A DNA stretch of 64,000 nucleotides from positions 1 through 64,000 of the forward strand of contig JAZNTG010000001.1 in the NCBI GenBank assembly GCA_045591645.1, given 5' to 3'. The first letter of the stretch is position 1; each line of letters opens with the position of its first letter. The notes beneath the pieces were generated by a model that saw nothing but the letters and a program-made list of their open reading frames with translations, did no database searches and was not told the origin of the DNA. The DNA is from SFWF01 sp045591645. Its GTDB lineage: Bacteria; Bacillota; Clostridia; Oscillospirales; Acutalibacteraceae. The translations under genes and the position numbers were made by a program. Shown piece after piece: positions 43,831 to 53,532 of the stretch.

Positions 43831-43834
43831 AAAA

Positions 43835-44278
43835 CTATCCTTTAATCAGTCGGTCTTTATAAACTATACCGTCAAGGTGATCTATCTCATGGCAAAATGC
43901 TCGAGCTTTCAGACCTTTGCCCTCGACCGTAAAGGTCTCACCATTTCTGTTCTGAGCTCTTACCTTAACATTCATAGGACGCCTTGTTTTTCCGTACTCA
44001 CCAGGGAAAGAAAGACAGCCCTCTTCCTCCTCCTGTACACCGCTTTTTTCAACGATAACAGGGTTAATAAGCTCAATAAGACCGTCGCCTACATCAACGA
44101 TGCAAACTCTGCGAAGAACACCGATCTGCGAAGCGGCAAGTCCGCAGCCGTCGGCTTTATACATCGTTTCAGCCATATCGTCAAGCAGCTGAGCCAACCT
44201 GTCATCAAAGGTGAGCTGACTTCTGCATACCTTGCGCAGCACATCGTCACCGTTTTTTACAATATTACGAACTGCCAT
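43835..44278 (-). CDS. def: Peptide deformylase
   Basis: Def removes the formyl group from new proteins. The 147-residue protein is of the shorter type 1 class. The three motifs are GCGLAASQIG, EEGCLSFPG and HEIDHLDG with the metal-binding Cys and two His. It lies 11 bases after priA and is coupled with fmt. Confidence 0.97.
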   Translation of the reverse strand: MAVRNIVKNGDDVLRKVCRSQLTFDDRLAQLLDDMAETMYKADGCGLAASQIGVLRRVCIVDVGDGLIELINPVIVEKSGVQEEEEGCLSFPGEYGKTRRPMNVKVRAQNRNGETFTVEGKGLKARAFCHEIDHLDGIVYKDRLIKG

Positions 44279-44289
44279 ATATTCCTCCG

Positions 44290-46701
44290 TTAAATAATGG
44301 TTTCGGGATTGATATCAATAAAAACTGAGGTATCTTTGTCACATTTGACCGATACTGCACTTCTCAGCATATCTCTGAAGCGTTTAGAATTTTTTGCTTT
44401 GATTATCATTCTATAGCGGTATTTATTGTTGACTCTGGGCATTCCTGCAACCGCAGGACCGAGAATAATGAGTTTTACATCGCTGTACTCACTGTCAACA
44501 AGAGCTTTTATTTTATCAAACACCTTTGTGATTGCCTCCTCAGCTAAATCTCTCGACTCTGAAGAGGCGGCTATGACAGCGATATCACAATAAGGCGGAT
44601 ATATCATCAGTTTTCGGGTCAGAATTTCCTGATTATAGAAGGTATCATAATCCTGACTTGCCGCAAGGCGGATAAGATTACTGTCAGGATCTGCGGTCTG
44701 AATGACAGCAAGACCCCTATCTTCACCTCTGCCTGCGCGACCGAGCACCTGAGTCAGAAGTGAGAACGAGCGTTCAAAGCTGCGATAATCACTACTGTTT
44801 GTAGCACTGTCAGCACCAAGAACACCAACTACCGTGACGTTAGGAAAATCAAGCCCCTTTGCGACCATTTGTGTTCCGAGCATTATATCGTACTCACCCT
44901 TCGAAAAGGCATCCAAATGTTCTGAAAAAGAGCCTCTTGAAGTCGTACTGTCTGCATCAAGACGAAGTATATGAGCTTCAGGAAATGTCACCTTAAGCTC
45001 TTCTTCAACACGCTGGGTACCTATTCCCATAAATCTGAACTTTCCGCCCGTGCAAGACGGACAATCATTGCGAACTGCCTCGCTGTATCCGCAATAATGG
45101 CAGATAACTCTTCGGTTCGCAGAGTGGTAAGTCATAGAAACACTGCAGTTAGGACAGGTTGCTACATACCCACAGCTGGGACAGGAAATATAGGTATTAT
45201 GTCCTCTGCGGTTTAAAAGAACGATAGCCTGCTTTTTGTCCTCTAATGCTGTAAATATAGCTTCATTAAGTTCTCGACTGAGCGCAGAGGTATTGCCCTT
45301 TGTAAGTTCTCTTCGCATATCTACCGTTCTGACTTCAGGTAAAACGGCAGAGCCATAACGCCGAGACAGCTTACAGATACTGTACTTACCGCTCATTGCA
45401 GAGGAATAGGTCTCGATAGACGGAGTAGCAGATGCCAGCACTAAAAGCGATTTATTATATGAAGTACGAAATTTCGCAAGCTCACGTGCATGAAATCTCG
45501 GCGATTTTTCCGACTTATAGGTATGTTCCTGCTCTTCATCAATGATGATGAGCGAAAGATTCTTAACAGGGGCAAAAATAGCAGAGCGCGTGCCTATCGC
45601 AACAAGAGCCTCGCCGTTTTTGACCCTTTTAAATTCATCCATTCTTTGTCCTACCGACATAGCAGAATGGAAAACTGCAATATTTTTACCGAAATGCTTA
45701 CCGAAACGAGCAATAGTCTGCGGAGTAAGCGAGATCTCAGGCACCATTACGATAACGCCCTTTCCCCCACTTACCGCTCTTTCACAAAGCTTTAAAAATA
45801 CGCTTGTTTTTCCGCTGCCTGTAACGCCGTAAAGCAGAGACACCTCGGGCTTGTCAGATTCATATAGTGATGACAGCTTACTGTAAGCCGCCGCTTGTTC
45901 TTGTGTAAGCTCTATTGTGTTATTTTTCGAATAAATAGCATCGTAGTCGGGAGTTCTGTAAACATCCTTATCAAATATTTCTATAAGCCCTTTATTAGCA
46001 AGAGTATTAACTACCGAAGCCGAAACACCCGTGAAATAGATTATCTCTTTTACACTTATACTGCCCATATCAAAAATGAGATCGGCAACGCTGCGCTGCT
46101 TCTCGGTGAGAACTGTATCCTCAAGCACCTCACGGGATACTATGACCCGCGCGGATTTAAGGGTTGCGTCACCCATTTTACGCGTTGCATTAGCGCTTTT
46201 TCTAAGCTCACCCTTTGCTACCATCTCGGTCAGCTTTTTCTCGCTCAAAAAGTCAAAAGCCGAAATGAGACTATCCTTAGAAACAAAGGGATTATTTTTA
46301 AAAAAATCACATAGCTCGTCTGCGCATTCGCTAAAGGGAGTTTCACCCTTGGAATACAGGTCATCCACCTTAAAACCGATACCTACAGGCAAAGCGGCCT
46401 TTACAGCGTCAAAGTATGTGCAAAACAGATTGTTGTGCATCCACTCGCACATAGCGATAAGCTCATCACTCAAAACAGGCTCAGAATCTATTACACTGAT
46501 AAGTGATTTGTACTTAATATCAGTATCTACATCATCAACGCTCATAATAAGCCCTTGTCTCGCCTGATTTCCTTTACCGAAGGGAACGAGAACGCGACAG
46601 CCTACACGTGCAGAATCAAGAAGAGCATCGGGCACAAGATAACCGTAAGGCTTATCAAACGAATATGCCGTCTGTTCGATAACAACATTAGCTATACGCA
46701 T
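44290..46701 (-). CDS. priA: Primosomal protein N' (PriA helicase)
   Basis: PriA restarts stalled forks by loading the helicase. The 803-residue protein has an N-terminal 3'-DNA-binding domain, Walker A LLYGVTGSGKTSVF near 288, DEEQEHTYKSEK, the Cys-rich zinc insert CPSCGYVATCPNCSVSMTYH and CHYCGYSEAVRNDCPSC near 510-560, and LGTQMVAKGLDFPNV. coaBC, which lies between rpoZ and priA in Bacillus, is missing. Confidence 0.97.
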   Translation of the reverse strand: MRIANVVIEQTAYSFDKPYGYLVPDALLDSARVGCRVLVPFGKGNQARQGLIMSVDDVDTDIKYKSLISVIDSEPVLSDELIAMCEWMHNNLFCTYFDAVKAALPVGIGFKVDDLYSKGETPFSECADELCDFFKNNPFVSKDSLISAFDFLSEKKLTEMVAKGELRKSANATRKMGDATLKSARVIVSREVLEDTVLTEKQRSVADLIFDMGSISVKEIIYFTGVSASVVNTLANKGLIEIFDKDVYRTPDYDAIYSKNNTIELTQEQAAAYSKLSSLYESDKPEVSLLYGVTGSGKTSVFLKLCERAVSGGKGVIVMVPEISLTPQTIARFGKHFGKNIAVFHSAMSVGQRMDEFKRVKNGEALVAIGTRSAIFAPVKNLSLIIIDEEQEHTYKSEKSPRFHARELAKFRTSYNKSLLVLASATPSIETYSSAMSGKYSICKLSRRYGSAVLPEVRTVDMRRELTKGNTSALSRELNEAIFTALEDKKQAIVLLNRRGHNTYISCPSCGYVATCPNCSVSMTYHSANRRVICHYCGYSEAVRNDCPSCTGGKFRFMGIGTQRVEEELKVTFPEAHILRLDADSTTSRGSFSEHLDAFSKGEYDIMLGTQMVAKGLDFPNVTVVGVLGADSATNSSDYRSFERSFSLLTQVLGRAGRGEDRGLAVIQTADPDSNLIRLAASQDYDTFYNQEILTRKLMIYPPYCDIAVIAASSESRDLAEEAITKVFDKIKALVDSEYSDVKLIILGPAVAGMPRVNNKYRYRMIIKAKNSKRFRDMLRSAVSVKCDKDTSVFIDINPETII

Positions 46702-46733
46702 CTATTAAGCCTCCCGATGTTTAATAGTGTTAA

Positions 46734-46913
46734 TTAATCCTCAATATCCTTTGCCATTTCATTGATAGCGATAGTGACAGGCTTCTCAATAAGAATTTCT
46801 TCTCTTGCCTCATACTCTTCCGAAATAGCTCTTGCATTCTTTGCTATCTTATTTACAAGAGCATAGCGGTTGTCACAGTTGTCGATAAGCTTACCGATTG
46901 CAGGATTTAACAT
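46734..46913 (-). CDS. rpoZ: RNA polymerase omega subunit
   Basis: The 59-residue omega begins MLNPAIGKLIDNCDNRYALV and has NKIAKNARAISEEYE and KPVTIAINEMAKDIED, the family pattern. Omega helps assembly and stability of RNA polymerase. The ATG overlaps the gmk stop, and GAGGTG lies before it. Order gmk-rpoZ-priA as in Bacillus. Confidence 0.93.
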   Translation of the reverse strand: MLNPAIGKLIDNCDNRYALVNKIAKNARAISEEYEAREEILIEKPVTIAINEMAKDIED

Positions 46914-47515
46914 TTTGAAAGCACCTCATTGACTAAATGTATTTTTTTGTTTGTTTTATTTCTTTCAGATTTAATTATTGACACAAAATCATCAACAGCC
47001 TCGGATAAATCATCATTAACGACGATATAATCATATTCCGAAGCACGTGATATTTCGTTAAGAGCCTCATCAAGACGTTTCTGTACAAGCTCCTCAGACT
47101 CAGTTCCTCTGCCTGAAAGACGCCCTTTTAGCACCTCAAATGAAGGTGGCATTATAAAGATCGAAACAGCCTTGGGAAGCTTTTCTCTGATCTGGGCAGC
47201 ACCGTTAACATCAACTTCGATTATTATCTCGCCACCGTTATTCATAACCTCTTCTACAGGCTTACGCGGTGTGCCGTAATAATTATCAAGGTATTTATTG
47301 AACTCTAAAAGCTCATCATTCTGAAGCATATTAAGGAAAGTATCAACCGAAATGAAGTTGTATTTATCCCCTTCTACCTCACCTGCTCGCATAGCGCGAG
47401 TAATACTTGAGATCGAAAACTTTATATCAGGAACTGCCTCAAATACTTTTTTTAGTATCGTATCCTTACCCGAGCCTGACGGACCCGAAACTATTAAAAC
47501 CGTACCCTTACTCAT
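46907..47515 (-). CDS. gmk: Guanylate kinase
   Basis: Gmk converts GMP to GDP with ATP. The 202-residue protein begins MSKGTVLIVSGPSGSGKDTILKK with P-loop, then SITRAMRAGEVEGDKYNF for GMP binding and IIIEVDVNGAAQIR. The start at 47515 gives the standard length. It overlaps remA by eight bases. Confidence 0.96.
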   Translation of the reverse strand: MSKGTVLIVSGPSGSGKDTILKKVFEAVPDIKFSISSITRAMRAGEVEGDKYNFISVDTFLNMLQNDELLEFNKYLDNYYGTPRKPVEEVMNNGGEIIIEVDVNGAAQIREKLPKAVSIFIMPPSFEVLKGRLSGRGTESEELVQKRLDEALNEISRASEYDYIVVNDDLSEAVDDFVSIIKSERNKTNKKIHLVNEVLSKC

Positions 47516-47774
47516 AGTCCCTATCCTCCGATATTTTAAAATCAGGGTCAATACGCTGACCGATGACCTCGGCAGGAAGATTAGAAAGCACTAAAAGCTC
47601 GCTGTCGGTAACTATCACCGACTTGGTTTTACGTCCCTGAGTGGCATCAATAAGACTACCTGCTTCCTTTGCTTCCTGTACAAGTCTTTTAATAGGGGCG
47701 GATTCGGGACTTACAATAGAGACTATTCTATCGCAGGACACCATATTACCAAAGCCTATATTTACTAACTTCAT
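47508..47774 (-). CDS. remA: RemA/DUF370 family regulator
   Basis: The 88-residue protein begins MKLVNIGFGNMVSCDRIVSIV and holds SAPIKRLVQEAKE and DATQGRKTKSVIVTDS, the RemA (YlzA) signature. RemA binds repeated DNA sites and activates matrix genes in Bacillus; the role here is inferred. It lies between yicC and gmk as in Bacillus (yloC-ylzA-gmk). Confidence 0.94.
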   Translation of the reverse strand: MKLVNIGFGNMVSCDRIVSIVSPESAPIKRLVQEAKEAGSLIDATQGRKTKSVIVTDSELLVLSNLPAEVIGQRIDPDFKISEDRDYE

Positions 47775-47783
47775 AAAGACATC

Positions 47784-48662
47784 CTATTCTATGTTCTGAA
47801 TTTGTTCTCTGATCTTTTCTATTTCAGCTTTAATGTCGACCACAGTCTGCGCAATATCAAGATTCTGCGCCTTTGAGCCGATAGTATTTGTTTCTCTGTT
47901 CATTTCCTGAACGATAAAATCAAGCTTTCTGCCAACCGCCTCGCCCGAATCAAGCATAGTACATAACTGTTCGATGTGACTGCGAAGTCTGACGGTTTCT
48001 TCAGCGACTGCAACCTTATCGGCGAAAATAGCGACCTCTGTAATAACCCTGGCTTCATCAAATTGCGCGGCACCCAGAAGCTCCTTGATCTTATTTTCAA
48101 GCCGCTCTCTGTAAGCGGCAACCGTCTCTGGCGACCTTTCTTCTACAAAGGATACTCGCTCTAAAATAGTCTCAACTCTCGACTTCACATCATCAAAGAG
48201 CTTTTTACCCTCAGTCTGACGCATTAAAATAAAGTTATCAACAGCCTCTGCCGCAACACCGAGCACATCCGCAGTGACAGTCTCCTCGTCAATATGACTG
48301 CGGCTGATAATAAAGGCGTCATTATTTCCGATGAAATCGGCACAAGTAACCTTATTTTTGATCTTGTAGGTTTTTGCAAGCTCGTCCAGAGCAGACATAT
48401 AAGAATCAAGATAACCTCGATTTAGCGAAACGCAGATATTACTGCTGCCCTCACTCTCGATCGAAACAAACATCTCTATCTTGCCGCGTGAAATTCTGCC
48501 TTGAAGATAGCTCTTCAGCTTGTCCTCCAAAAACAGATATCCTCTCGGAAGACGGCAGTTAAATTCAAAATATCTTGAATTGACCGATTTCAGTTCAACT
48601 GTGATATTCAGTCCCGAACGGGAGCTTTGCGCACGTCCGAAGCCTGTCATACTGCAGATCAT
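47784..48662 (-). CDS. yicC: YicC/YloC family endoribonuclease-like protein
   Basis: The 292-residue protein begins MICSMTGFGRAQ and has ELKSVNSRYFEFNCRLPR and the C-terminal DUF1732 part RETNTIGSKAQNLDIAQTVVDIKAEIEKIREQIQNIE. Family members are linked to RNA cleavage or decay. It is the first gene of the gmk-priA-prkC run and has its own promoter. Confidence 0.94.
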   Translation of the reverse strand: MICSMTGFGRAQSSRSGLNITVELKSVNSRYFEFNCRLPRGYLFLEDKLKSYLQGRISRGKIEMFVSIESEGSSNICVSLNRGYLDSYMSALDELAKTYKIKNKVTCADFIGNNDAFIISRSHIDEETVTADVLGVAAEAVDNFILMRQTEGKKLFDDVKSRVETILERVSFVEERSPETVAAYRERLENKIKELLGAAQFDEARVITEVAIFADKVAVAEETVRLRSHIEQLCTMLDSGEAVGRKLDFIVQEMNRETNTIGSKAQNLDIAQTVVDIKAEIEKIREQIQNIE

Positions 48663-48704
48663 AGCAATACCTCACCACTGTAAAAATAAATATTTATTCA
48701 ATGT

Positions 48705-48734
48705 ATTTTACCAAATAAATGCAGTGTTTGTCAA
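48705..48734 (-). promoter_or_regulatory. Promoter of the yicC-remA-gmk run
   Basis: Minus-strand TTGACA (48734-48729) and TAAAAT (48710-48705), 18-base spacer. Confidence 0.7.
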
Positions 48735-48762
48735 CCTTTACAGGCATTTGTAACTATTTTTA

Positions 48763-48794
48763 ACCGGACCGAACAATAAGCTGTCCGATCCGGT
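48763..48794 (-). terminator. Hairpin after mutS2
   Basis: A 13-position stem with two mismatches around ACCGGACCG/CGATCCGGT lies 15 bases after the mutS2 stop and just before the yicC promoter. A long U-run is missing, so its strength is uncertain. Confidence 0.55.
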
Positions 48795-48808
48795 CAAATG
48801 ACATGATT

Positions 48809-51199
48809 TTAAATTTTTAACTCAACTATCGTTACTCCGCTCTCGCCCTCTCCGTAAACTCCCAGTCTGAAGGACTTGACATATCGGTGATTTTTGAGAT
48901 AGGAATGAACAGCAGAGCGCAGTACACCGGTTCCTTTACCGTGGATTACGGTAACAGACGGAACACCCGATAAAACCGACTGATCAAGATAACGGTCAAG
49001 CTCCATAATTCCCTCATCAGCGTTCATTCCGCGCATATCGAATTCAAATCGAGCGTCACGCTCGGCTATGGACTTAACACCGCTGATATTTCGGGTCTTG
49101 TTCTTAACAGGTGCTTTAGGCTTATCCTCCAAACGAAGATTATCCACTTTTGTCCAGGTCTTAGCGGAGCCAATGGCTACAAGAGCCTTCTTGCCGTCTT
49201 TGGATATCTGCTCTACCGTTGCTTTTTCGTTCAGATCAAACAGTGTTACAAGATCACCGACAACGATCAGTCGTGGAAGAACGTAATTATCCTTATCTCT
49301 TTTACCGACAGGGTCAGATGTATTCTCCATATCCCGTACAGTCTTCCCTACTGACTGCTTTGCGCGGGTCAGCATATCAGCGGCATTTGAAGCATTAAGC
49401 TGTTTTTTAGCATCTTCCAATTCACCGAGCAAACGATTTGACTTATATCTTACATCATCAATAATATAAGCTGCGTCATTCTTTGCCTTTTCGAGAATTT
49501 TTTCTTTAGTCTGTTCGGCCTTTTTAAGAGCATCTTCAGCCATTAATTTCAGCTCTGTGGCCTTAGCTCTCTCACGCTCAGCGGCTCGTTTTTCTTTTTC
49601 AGCATCCTGTCTTGCCTTCTCAAGTGCTTCAACAACATTTTCAAAGCGCAGATTCTCAGATGAAATATAGCTTCTGGCATCAAAAATTATATTATCTTTA
49701 ATTCCTAATTTACCTGCAATCGCAAAAGCGTGTGATTTACCGGGTACTCCAAGCAGCAATCGGTAGGTCGGCCGCATACTCTCGACATCAAATTCACAGG
49801 AAGCATTTTCTACGCCCTCGGTATCGATAGCATAGCTTTTAAGCTCTGCATAGTGGGTAGTAGCTATAACCTTTGCGCCTGTTTGTGCCAGATGAATAAG
49901 CACAGCCTTTGCAAGCGCTGCGCCCTCTACAGGGTCTGTGCCTGCACCAAGCTCGTCAAGCAGAATAAGGGCGTTATTTGGCGCCTCTTCAATTATTTTT
50001 ACTATATTAACGATATGAGAGGAAAAGGTCGAGAGCGATTGCTCAATGCTCTGCTCGTCTCCTATATCTACAAGAACTCTGTCAAAGAAGGATATCTCGC
50101 TACCGTCATCGGCGGGAATCATCATTCCGCACATAGTCATAGCAGTAAGAAGTCCGACAGTCTTTAATGTAACGGTTTTTCCACCTGTGTTTGGACCTGT
50201 AATAATGAGTGAATCGTATGTATCGCCGAGCGTCAGCGATATCGGTACAACTCTTTTTCGGTCTATAAGCGGATGGCGAGCATTTTTAAGAACTATTTTT
50301 CCGTTACTATTAAGAACGGGTACAGTAGCCCTCATCTTATATGCCAATGATGCTTTTGCAAAAATGAGATTTAACTCAACTGCGCATTTAAAGGAATCCT
50401 TAATAGCAGTTGCGAAGGTGGAGACCTCGGCTGAAAGCTCGGCGAGAATTCTCTCTATTTCCTCTCGTTCGGCAGAAGACAGTACCCGAAGTTCGTTATT
50501 TGCCTCGACAACACTCATAGGCTCAATAAATAGAGTTGCGCCCGACGAAGAGGTATCGTGCACTATACCTGAAATTTCGCTCTTGAATTCTGCTTTTACG
50601 GGAACTACAAAACGTCCGTCGCGTTGGGTAACTATGGCTTCTTGCAGATATTTTGCCTTTGTATGGCTTTTTACGATCGAATCAAGTTTATCCTTAATGC
50701 TTGCAGATACACCTCTCATCTTTCTTCTGATGCGCGAAAGCTCGGGAGAGGCAGAGTCATTTAACTCCTCAGAATTTTTTATAGCAAAATGAATTTTATC
50801 TTCTAAAAACTTATTAGGAAAAAGGCAGCTGAAAAGCTCGTCCAAAGAAGTTTTAAGCTCAGATGAAATATCACCTCGCCATTCCTTTAAAACACGTATA
50901 GTGCGCAGGGAATCTGCGATATCAAGAAGCTCAGCTATGCTAAGCACACCGCCCATCTCGCATCTTGTGAGCATACCTGTCGGATCAGACGGACTTCCGA
51001 AAGAGGGCGCGGCATATTTTGCGGAAAGTAAGAAAGCGTCCTCGGTCATTTTAAGCGACGAAAATACATCTTCAAAGTTATCAAAAGGCAATAGAGTCAA
51101 AGCCTTCTCCTTAGCAGGAGAAAGCGTTGCTTCATTACTTAGTAGCTTTAAAACCACGCCGAATTCAATTGTATTTAAATATTTTTCTTTTTCGTACAT
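48809..51199 (-). CDS. mutS2: Endonuclease MutS2 / ribosome-rescue factor
   Basis: The 796-residue protein has the MutS core and ATPase domain (ITGPNTGGKTVTLKTVGLL near 332, DIGDEQSIEQSLSTFSSH, LILLDELGAGTDPVEGAAL), a long coiled-coil KOW linker and the C-terminal Smr domain (FDMRGMNADEGIMELDRYL, VIHGKGTGVLRSAV). MutS2 suppresses recombination in some bacteria and splits collided ribosomes in Bacillus. It lies three bases after recO. Confidence 0.96.
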   Translation of the reverse strand: MYEKEKYLNTIEFGVVLKLLSNEATLSPAKEKALTLLPFDNFEDVFSSLKMTEDAFLLSAKYAAPSFGSPSDPTGMLTRCEMGGVLSIAELLDIADSLRTIRVLKEWRGDISSELKTSLDELFSCLFPNKFLEDKIHFAIKNSEELNDSASPELSRIRRKMRGVSASIKDKLDSIVKSHTKAKYLQEAIVTQRDGRFVVPVKAEFKSEISGIVHDTSSSGATLFIEPMSVVEANNELRVLSSAEREEIERILAELSAEVSTFATAIKDSFKCAVELNLIFAKASLAYKMRATVPVLNSNGKIVLKNARHPLIDRKRVVPISLTLGDTYDSLIITGPNTGGKTVTLKTVGLLTAMTMCGMMIPADDGSEISFFDRVLVDIGDEQSIEQSLSTFSSHIVNIVKIIEEAPNNALILLDELGAGTDPVEGAALAKAVLIHLAQTGAKVIATTHYAELKSYAIDTEGVENASCEFDVESMRPTYRLLLGVPGKSHAFAIAGKLGIKDNIIFDARSYISSENLRFENVVEALEKARQDAEKEKRAAERERAKATELKLMAEDALKKAEQTKEKILEKAKNDAAYIIDDVRYKSNRLLGELEDAKKQLNASNAADMLTRAKQSVGKTVRDMENTSDPVGKRDKDNYVLPRLIVVGDLVTLFDLNEKATVEQISKDGKKALVAIGSAKTWTKVDNLRLEDKPKAPVKNKTRNISGVKSIAERDARFEFDMRGMNADEGIMELDRYLDQSVLSGVPSVTVIHGKGTGVLRSAVHSYLKNHRYVKSFRLGVYGEGESGVTIVELKI

Positions 51200-51202
51200 A
51201 TG

Positions 51203-51961
51203 TTACATACCTTTAAAAAGTGAATTAAAAAATGATAAGGTCTTAAGCTTCTGCTCTGTCTTGTTTAAAAGATATCGCTCAGTAATGAGCGACAGCGCCT
51301 TTGCCGCGTCACTAGGAACAGAAAACAAAAAAAGCTTTGAAAGATCCGAATAAATAATATGACGAAGCGACATTAGCAAAGTAGAATTTATAACGGCGCA
51401 GTCGCTGTTATATTCGTGACACTCTCTGCAATAAAGACAGCCATCGTTTGTATCAAAATACATAATATCGTCTTCAAATTTTGCACAGTTCTTGCAAGCG
51501 ACCAAATCGGGCAAATAGCCCGTTAGTGCCATAAGACGAAGCTCAAAAACAGCCTTCAGCAGAAAAATATCCATCCTTCGATTACTTAAAAAATGCAAAG
51601 AATTGAGTGCAAGCCTTAAAACCGATTCACAGTTTTCCGAATTAGGCGCATGGTGGATACAAAGCTCGCAAAAATACTGCGCTAGCGACAATGCTTCAAT
51701 ATCGTCTCCCGCTTTAAAGAATATCTCTAACGGAGAAGCCTCTGAAATTCTGTATGTATCGCCCTTTCGGGTGAGCGTCACCGATGAATATGCAAGCAGA
51801 CTTGTTGCGGCTCCCTTTTTACTTTTTATGGACCGCGCGCCCGGCGCATAAGCCTTTATAACTCCGTTGTGGCGCGAAAGCAAGGTGACGAGCCTGTCGC
51901 TCTCACCTATCTGCTGCTCCCTTATTACTAACGCATCCACTGTAAATCGGTCGGGTGTCAT
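51203..51961 (-). CDS. recO: DNA repair protein RecO
   Basis: RecO with RecR loads RecA onto SSB-coated DNA. The 252-residue protein has the N-terminal OB fold (TVDALVIREQQIGESDRLVTLLS) and a zinc finger CKNCAKFEDDIMYFDTNDGCLYCREC. I start at MTPDRF (51961), with AAGGAAGG upstream; a longer reading lies in yqzL. Overlaps yqzL by 59 bases. Confidence 0.94.
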   Translation of the reverse strand: MTPDRFTVDALVIREQQIGESDRLVTLLSRHNGVIKAYAPGARSIKSKKGAATSLLAYSSVTLTRKGDTYRISEASPLEIFFKAGDDIEALSLAQYFCELCIHHAPNSENCESVLRLALNSLHFLSNRRMDIFLLKAVFELRLMALTGYLPDLVACKNCAKFEDDIMYFDTNDGCLYCRECHEYNSDCAVINSTLLMSLRHIIYSDLSKLFLFSVPSDAAKALSLITERYLLNKTEQKLKTLSFFNSLFKGM

Positions 51962-52061
51962 CAATGAGCTTGCCTTCCTTTTTGAGCGCATCGGTATATT
52001 TCATATAGTAATATGCCGAGCCGTCCCTTAAAAATAACTGCCAATAAAGATCAGATACCAT
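51903..52061 (-). CDS. yqzL: YqzL-like small protein between era and recO
   Basis: The 52-residue protein begins MVSDLYWQLFLRDGSAYYYM with KYTDALKKEG following. It has the W-x-x-F-x-x-[TD]-G pattern and the position of YqzL of Bacillus (era-yqzL-recO). Function is unknown. CGGAGGCTTTT precedes the ATG; the upstream in-frame reading lacks such a site. Its 3' part overlaps recO in another frame. Confidence 0.72.
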   Translation of the reverse strand: MVSDLYWQLFLRDGSAYYYMKYTDALKKEGKLIDDTRPIYSGCVSNKGAADR

Positions 52062-52129
52062 AAAAGCCTCCGCAAAAGTGATTTCAAAATTATTTTGCAG
52101 TGAAGCCATTAGAATTATGACAGGTAATT

Positions 52130-53050
52130 TTAGTCAAGGCCGAAGCCGTGAATAAGTCCCTGACGGTTTCTCCAGTCCTCCTTGACCTTGACCCAAAGCT
52201 TGACCGAAGCTTTTATTCCGTAAAATTTTTCAATATCCATACGGGCAGACGAGCCTATCTTTTTAAGCATCTCTCCGCTCTTGCCGATAATAATTCCTTT
52301 ATGGGAATTTTTTTCGCAATAAATAGTCGCTTCAACCTCTAATATCGGCTCGCCACTTGCAGTATCACGCTCATACATACGCTCGATATCAACAGCTATT
52401 CCGTGCGGCACCTCACGGTCAAGCGAACGAAGAAGCTTTTCGCGTATCATTTCAGCAACCATAGACTGCTCACTCTGATCTGTGACATCCTCAGAGTCAA
52501 AATAGTGAACAGACGGTTTAAGCCATTTTGAGGCTTCTTGTGTAATTATTTTAATACCGTCGCCGGTTTTTGCCGATACAGGTATTACAGCCTCAAAATC
52601 AAGATGTCTTGAATATGCCGAAATAACGCTGAGCATTTCAGATTTATCCTCTAATAAATCAATTTTGTTGATAAGAAGCACGCATTTAAGCTCCCTCTTC
52701 TTTATCTCCTTGATCAGCTCTACCTCGGCAGCAGGAAGATTTTCGGGATCAAACTGAAACTTAGGCTTTGCTTCTACAACAAGCATTACACCGTCAACAT
52801 CCGAAAGTCCGCTGCCAACCGCCTTTATCATATTTTCACCAAGTATATTTCTGGGTTTATGAAAGCCAGGGGTATCAACAAAAACAAACTGCGCTGCACC
52901 TTCTGTCCTTACACCCATTATTCTTGTGCGAGTGGTCTGCGGCTTGTCCGATACTATTGCTATCTTCTGACCGAGCACACGGTTAATAAGAGAGGACTTT
53001 CCCACATTGGGACGCCCTACTATTGCTATAAACGCTGATTTCGTGTTCAT
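52130..53050 (-). CDS. era: GTPase Era
   Basis: Era binds the 3' end of 16S rRNA and assists 30S maturation. The 306-residue protein has GRPNVGKSSLINRVLG, DTPGFHKP, NKID and a C-terminal KH domain (GIIIGKSGEMLKKIGSSARMDIEKF). It overlaps ybeY by one base. Confidence 0.97.
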   Translation of the reverse strand: MNTKSAFIAIVGRPNVGKSSLINRVLGQKIAIVSDKPQTTRTRIMGVRTEGAAQFVFVDTPGFHKPRNILGENMIKAVGSGLSDVDGVMLVVEAKPKFQFDPENLPAAEVELIKEIKKRELKCVLLINKIDLLEDKSEMLSVISAYSRHLDFEAVIPVSAKTGDGIKIITQEASKWLKPSVHYFDSEDVTDQSEQSMVAEMIREKLLRSLDREVPHGIAVDIERMYERDTASGEPILEVEATIYCEKNSHKGIIIGKSGEMLKKIGSSARMDIEKFYGIKASVKLWVKVKEDWRNRQGLIHGFGLD

Positions 53051-53532
53051 TAATCTTCCTCACTTTTAATGTCAAGCCCCAAAAGCTTCAAAGCCTGTTC
53101 TTCCTTTTTGCGCATTATCTTCTTTTCTTCTGCTTCATCAATATGGTCGTAGCCTAATAGATGTAAAACCGAATGTACAGTGAGATATGCTATTTCTCTT
53201 TCAATACTGTGTCCGAATTCCTCTGCCTGCTTTACAGCGTGCTCAACCGATATAACAACATCGCCAAGCATAGCACAGTCGTTTTCGGGATTAATATCAT
53301 ACTCACCGTTTTCACCGAGCGGAAAGGATAGAACATCGGTAGACCTGTCAATATTCCTAAACTGACTGTTAAGCGTCTTGATCTCGTTATCGTCAACAAG
53401 CGTAACATTAATTTCGGCGTTATTAATAAAATCTTCAATTTTAAGCACTGCATTACAAGCCGAATTAATAAGACTTTGTGCATCAGCCGACAGCTTTACA
53501 TCCTGTTCATCCGAAAAATTTATTATGTGCAT
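53050..53532 (-). CDS. ybeY: Endoribonuclease YbeY
   Basis: YbeY acts in 16S 3' end maturation and 70S quality control. The 160-residue protein has the metal-binding motif HSVLHLLGYDH (HxxxHxxGxDH) near residue 120 and STDVLSFPLGE. It starts one base inside the phoH stop and precedes era. Confidence 0.96.
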   Translation of the reverse strand: MHIINFSDEQDVKLSADAQSLINSACNAVLKIEDFINNAEINVTLVDDNEIKTLNSQFRNIDRSTDVLSFPLGENGEYDINPENDCAMLGDVVISVEHAVKQAEEFGHSIEREIAYLTVHSVLHLLGYDHIDEAEEKKIMRKKEEQALKLLGLDIKSEED

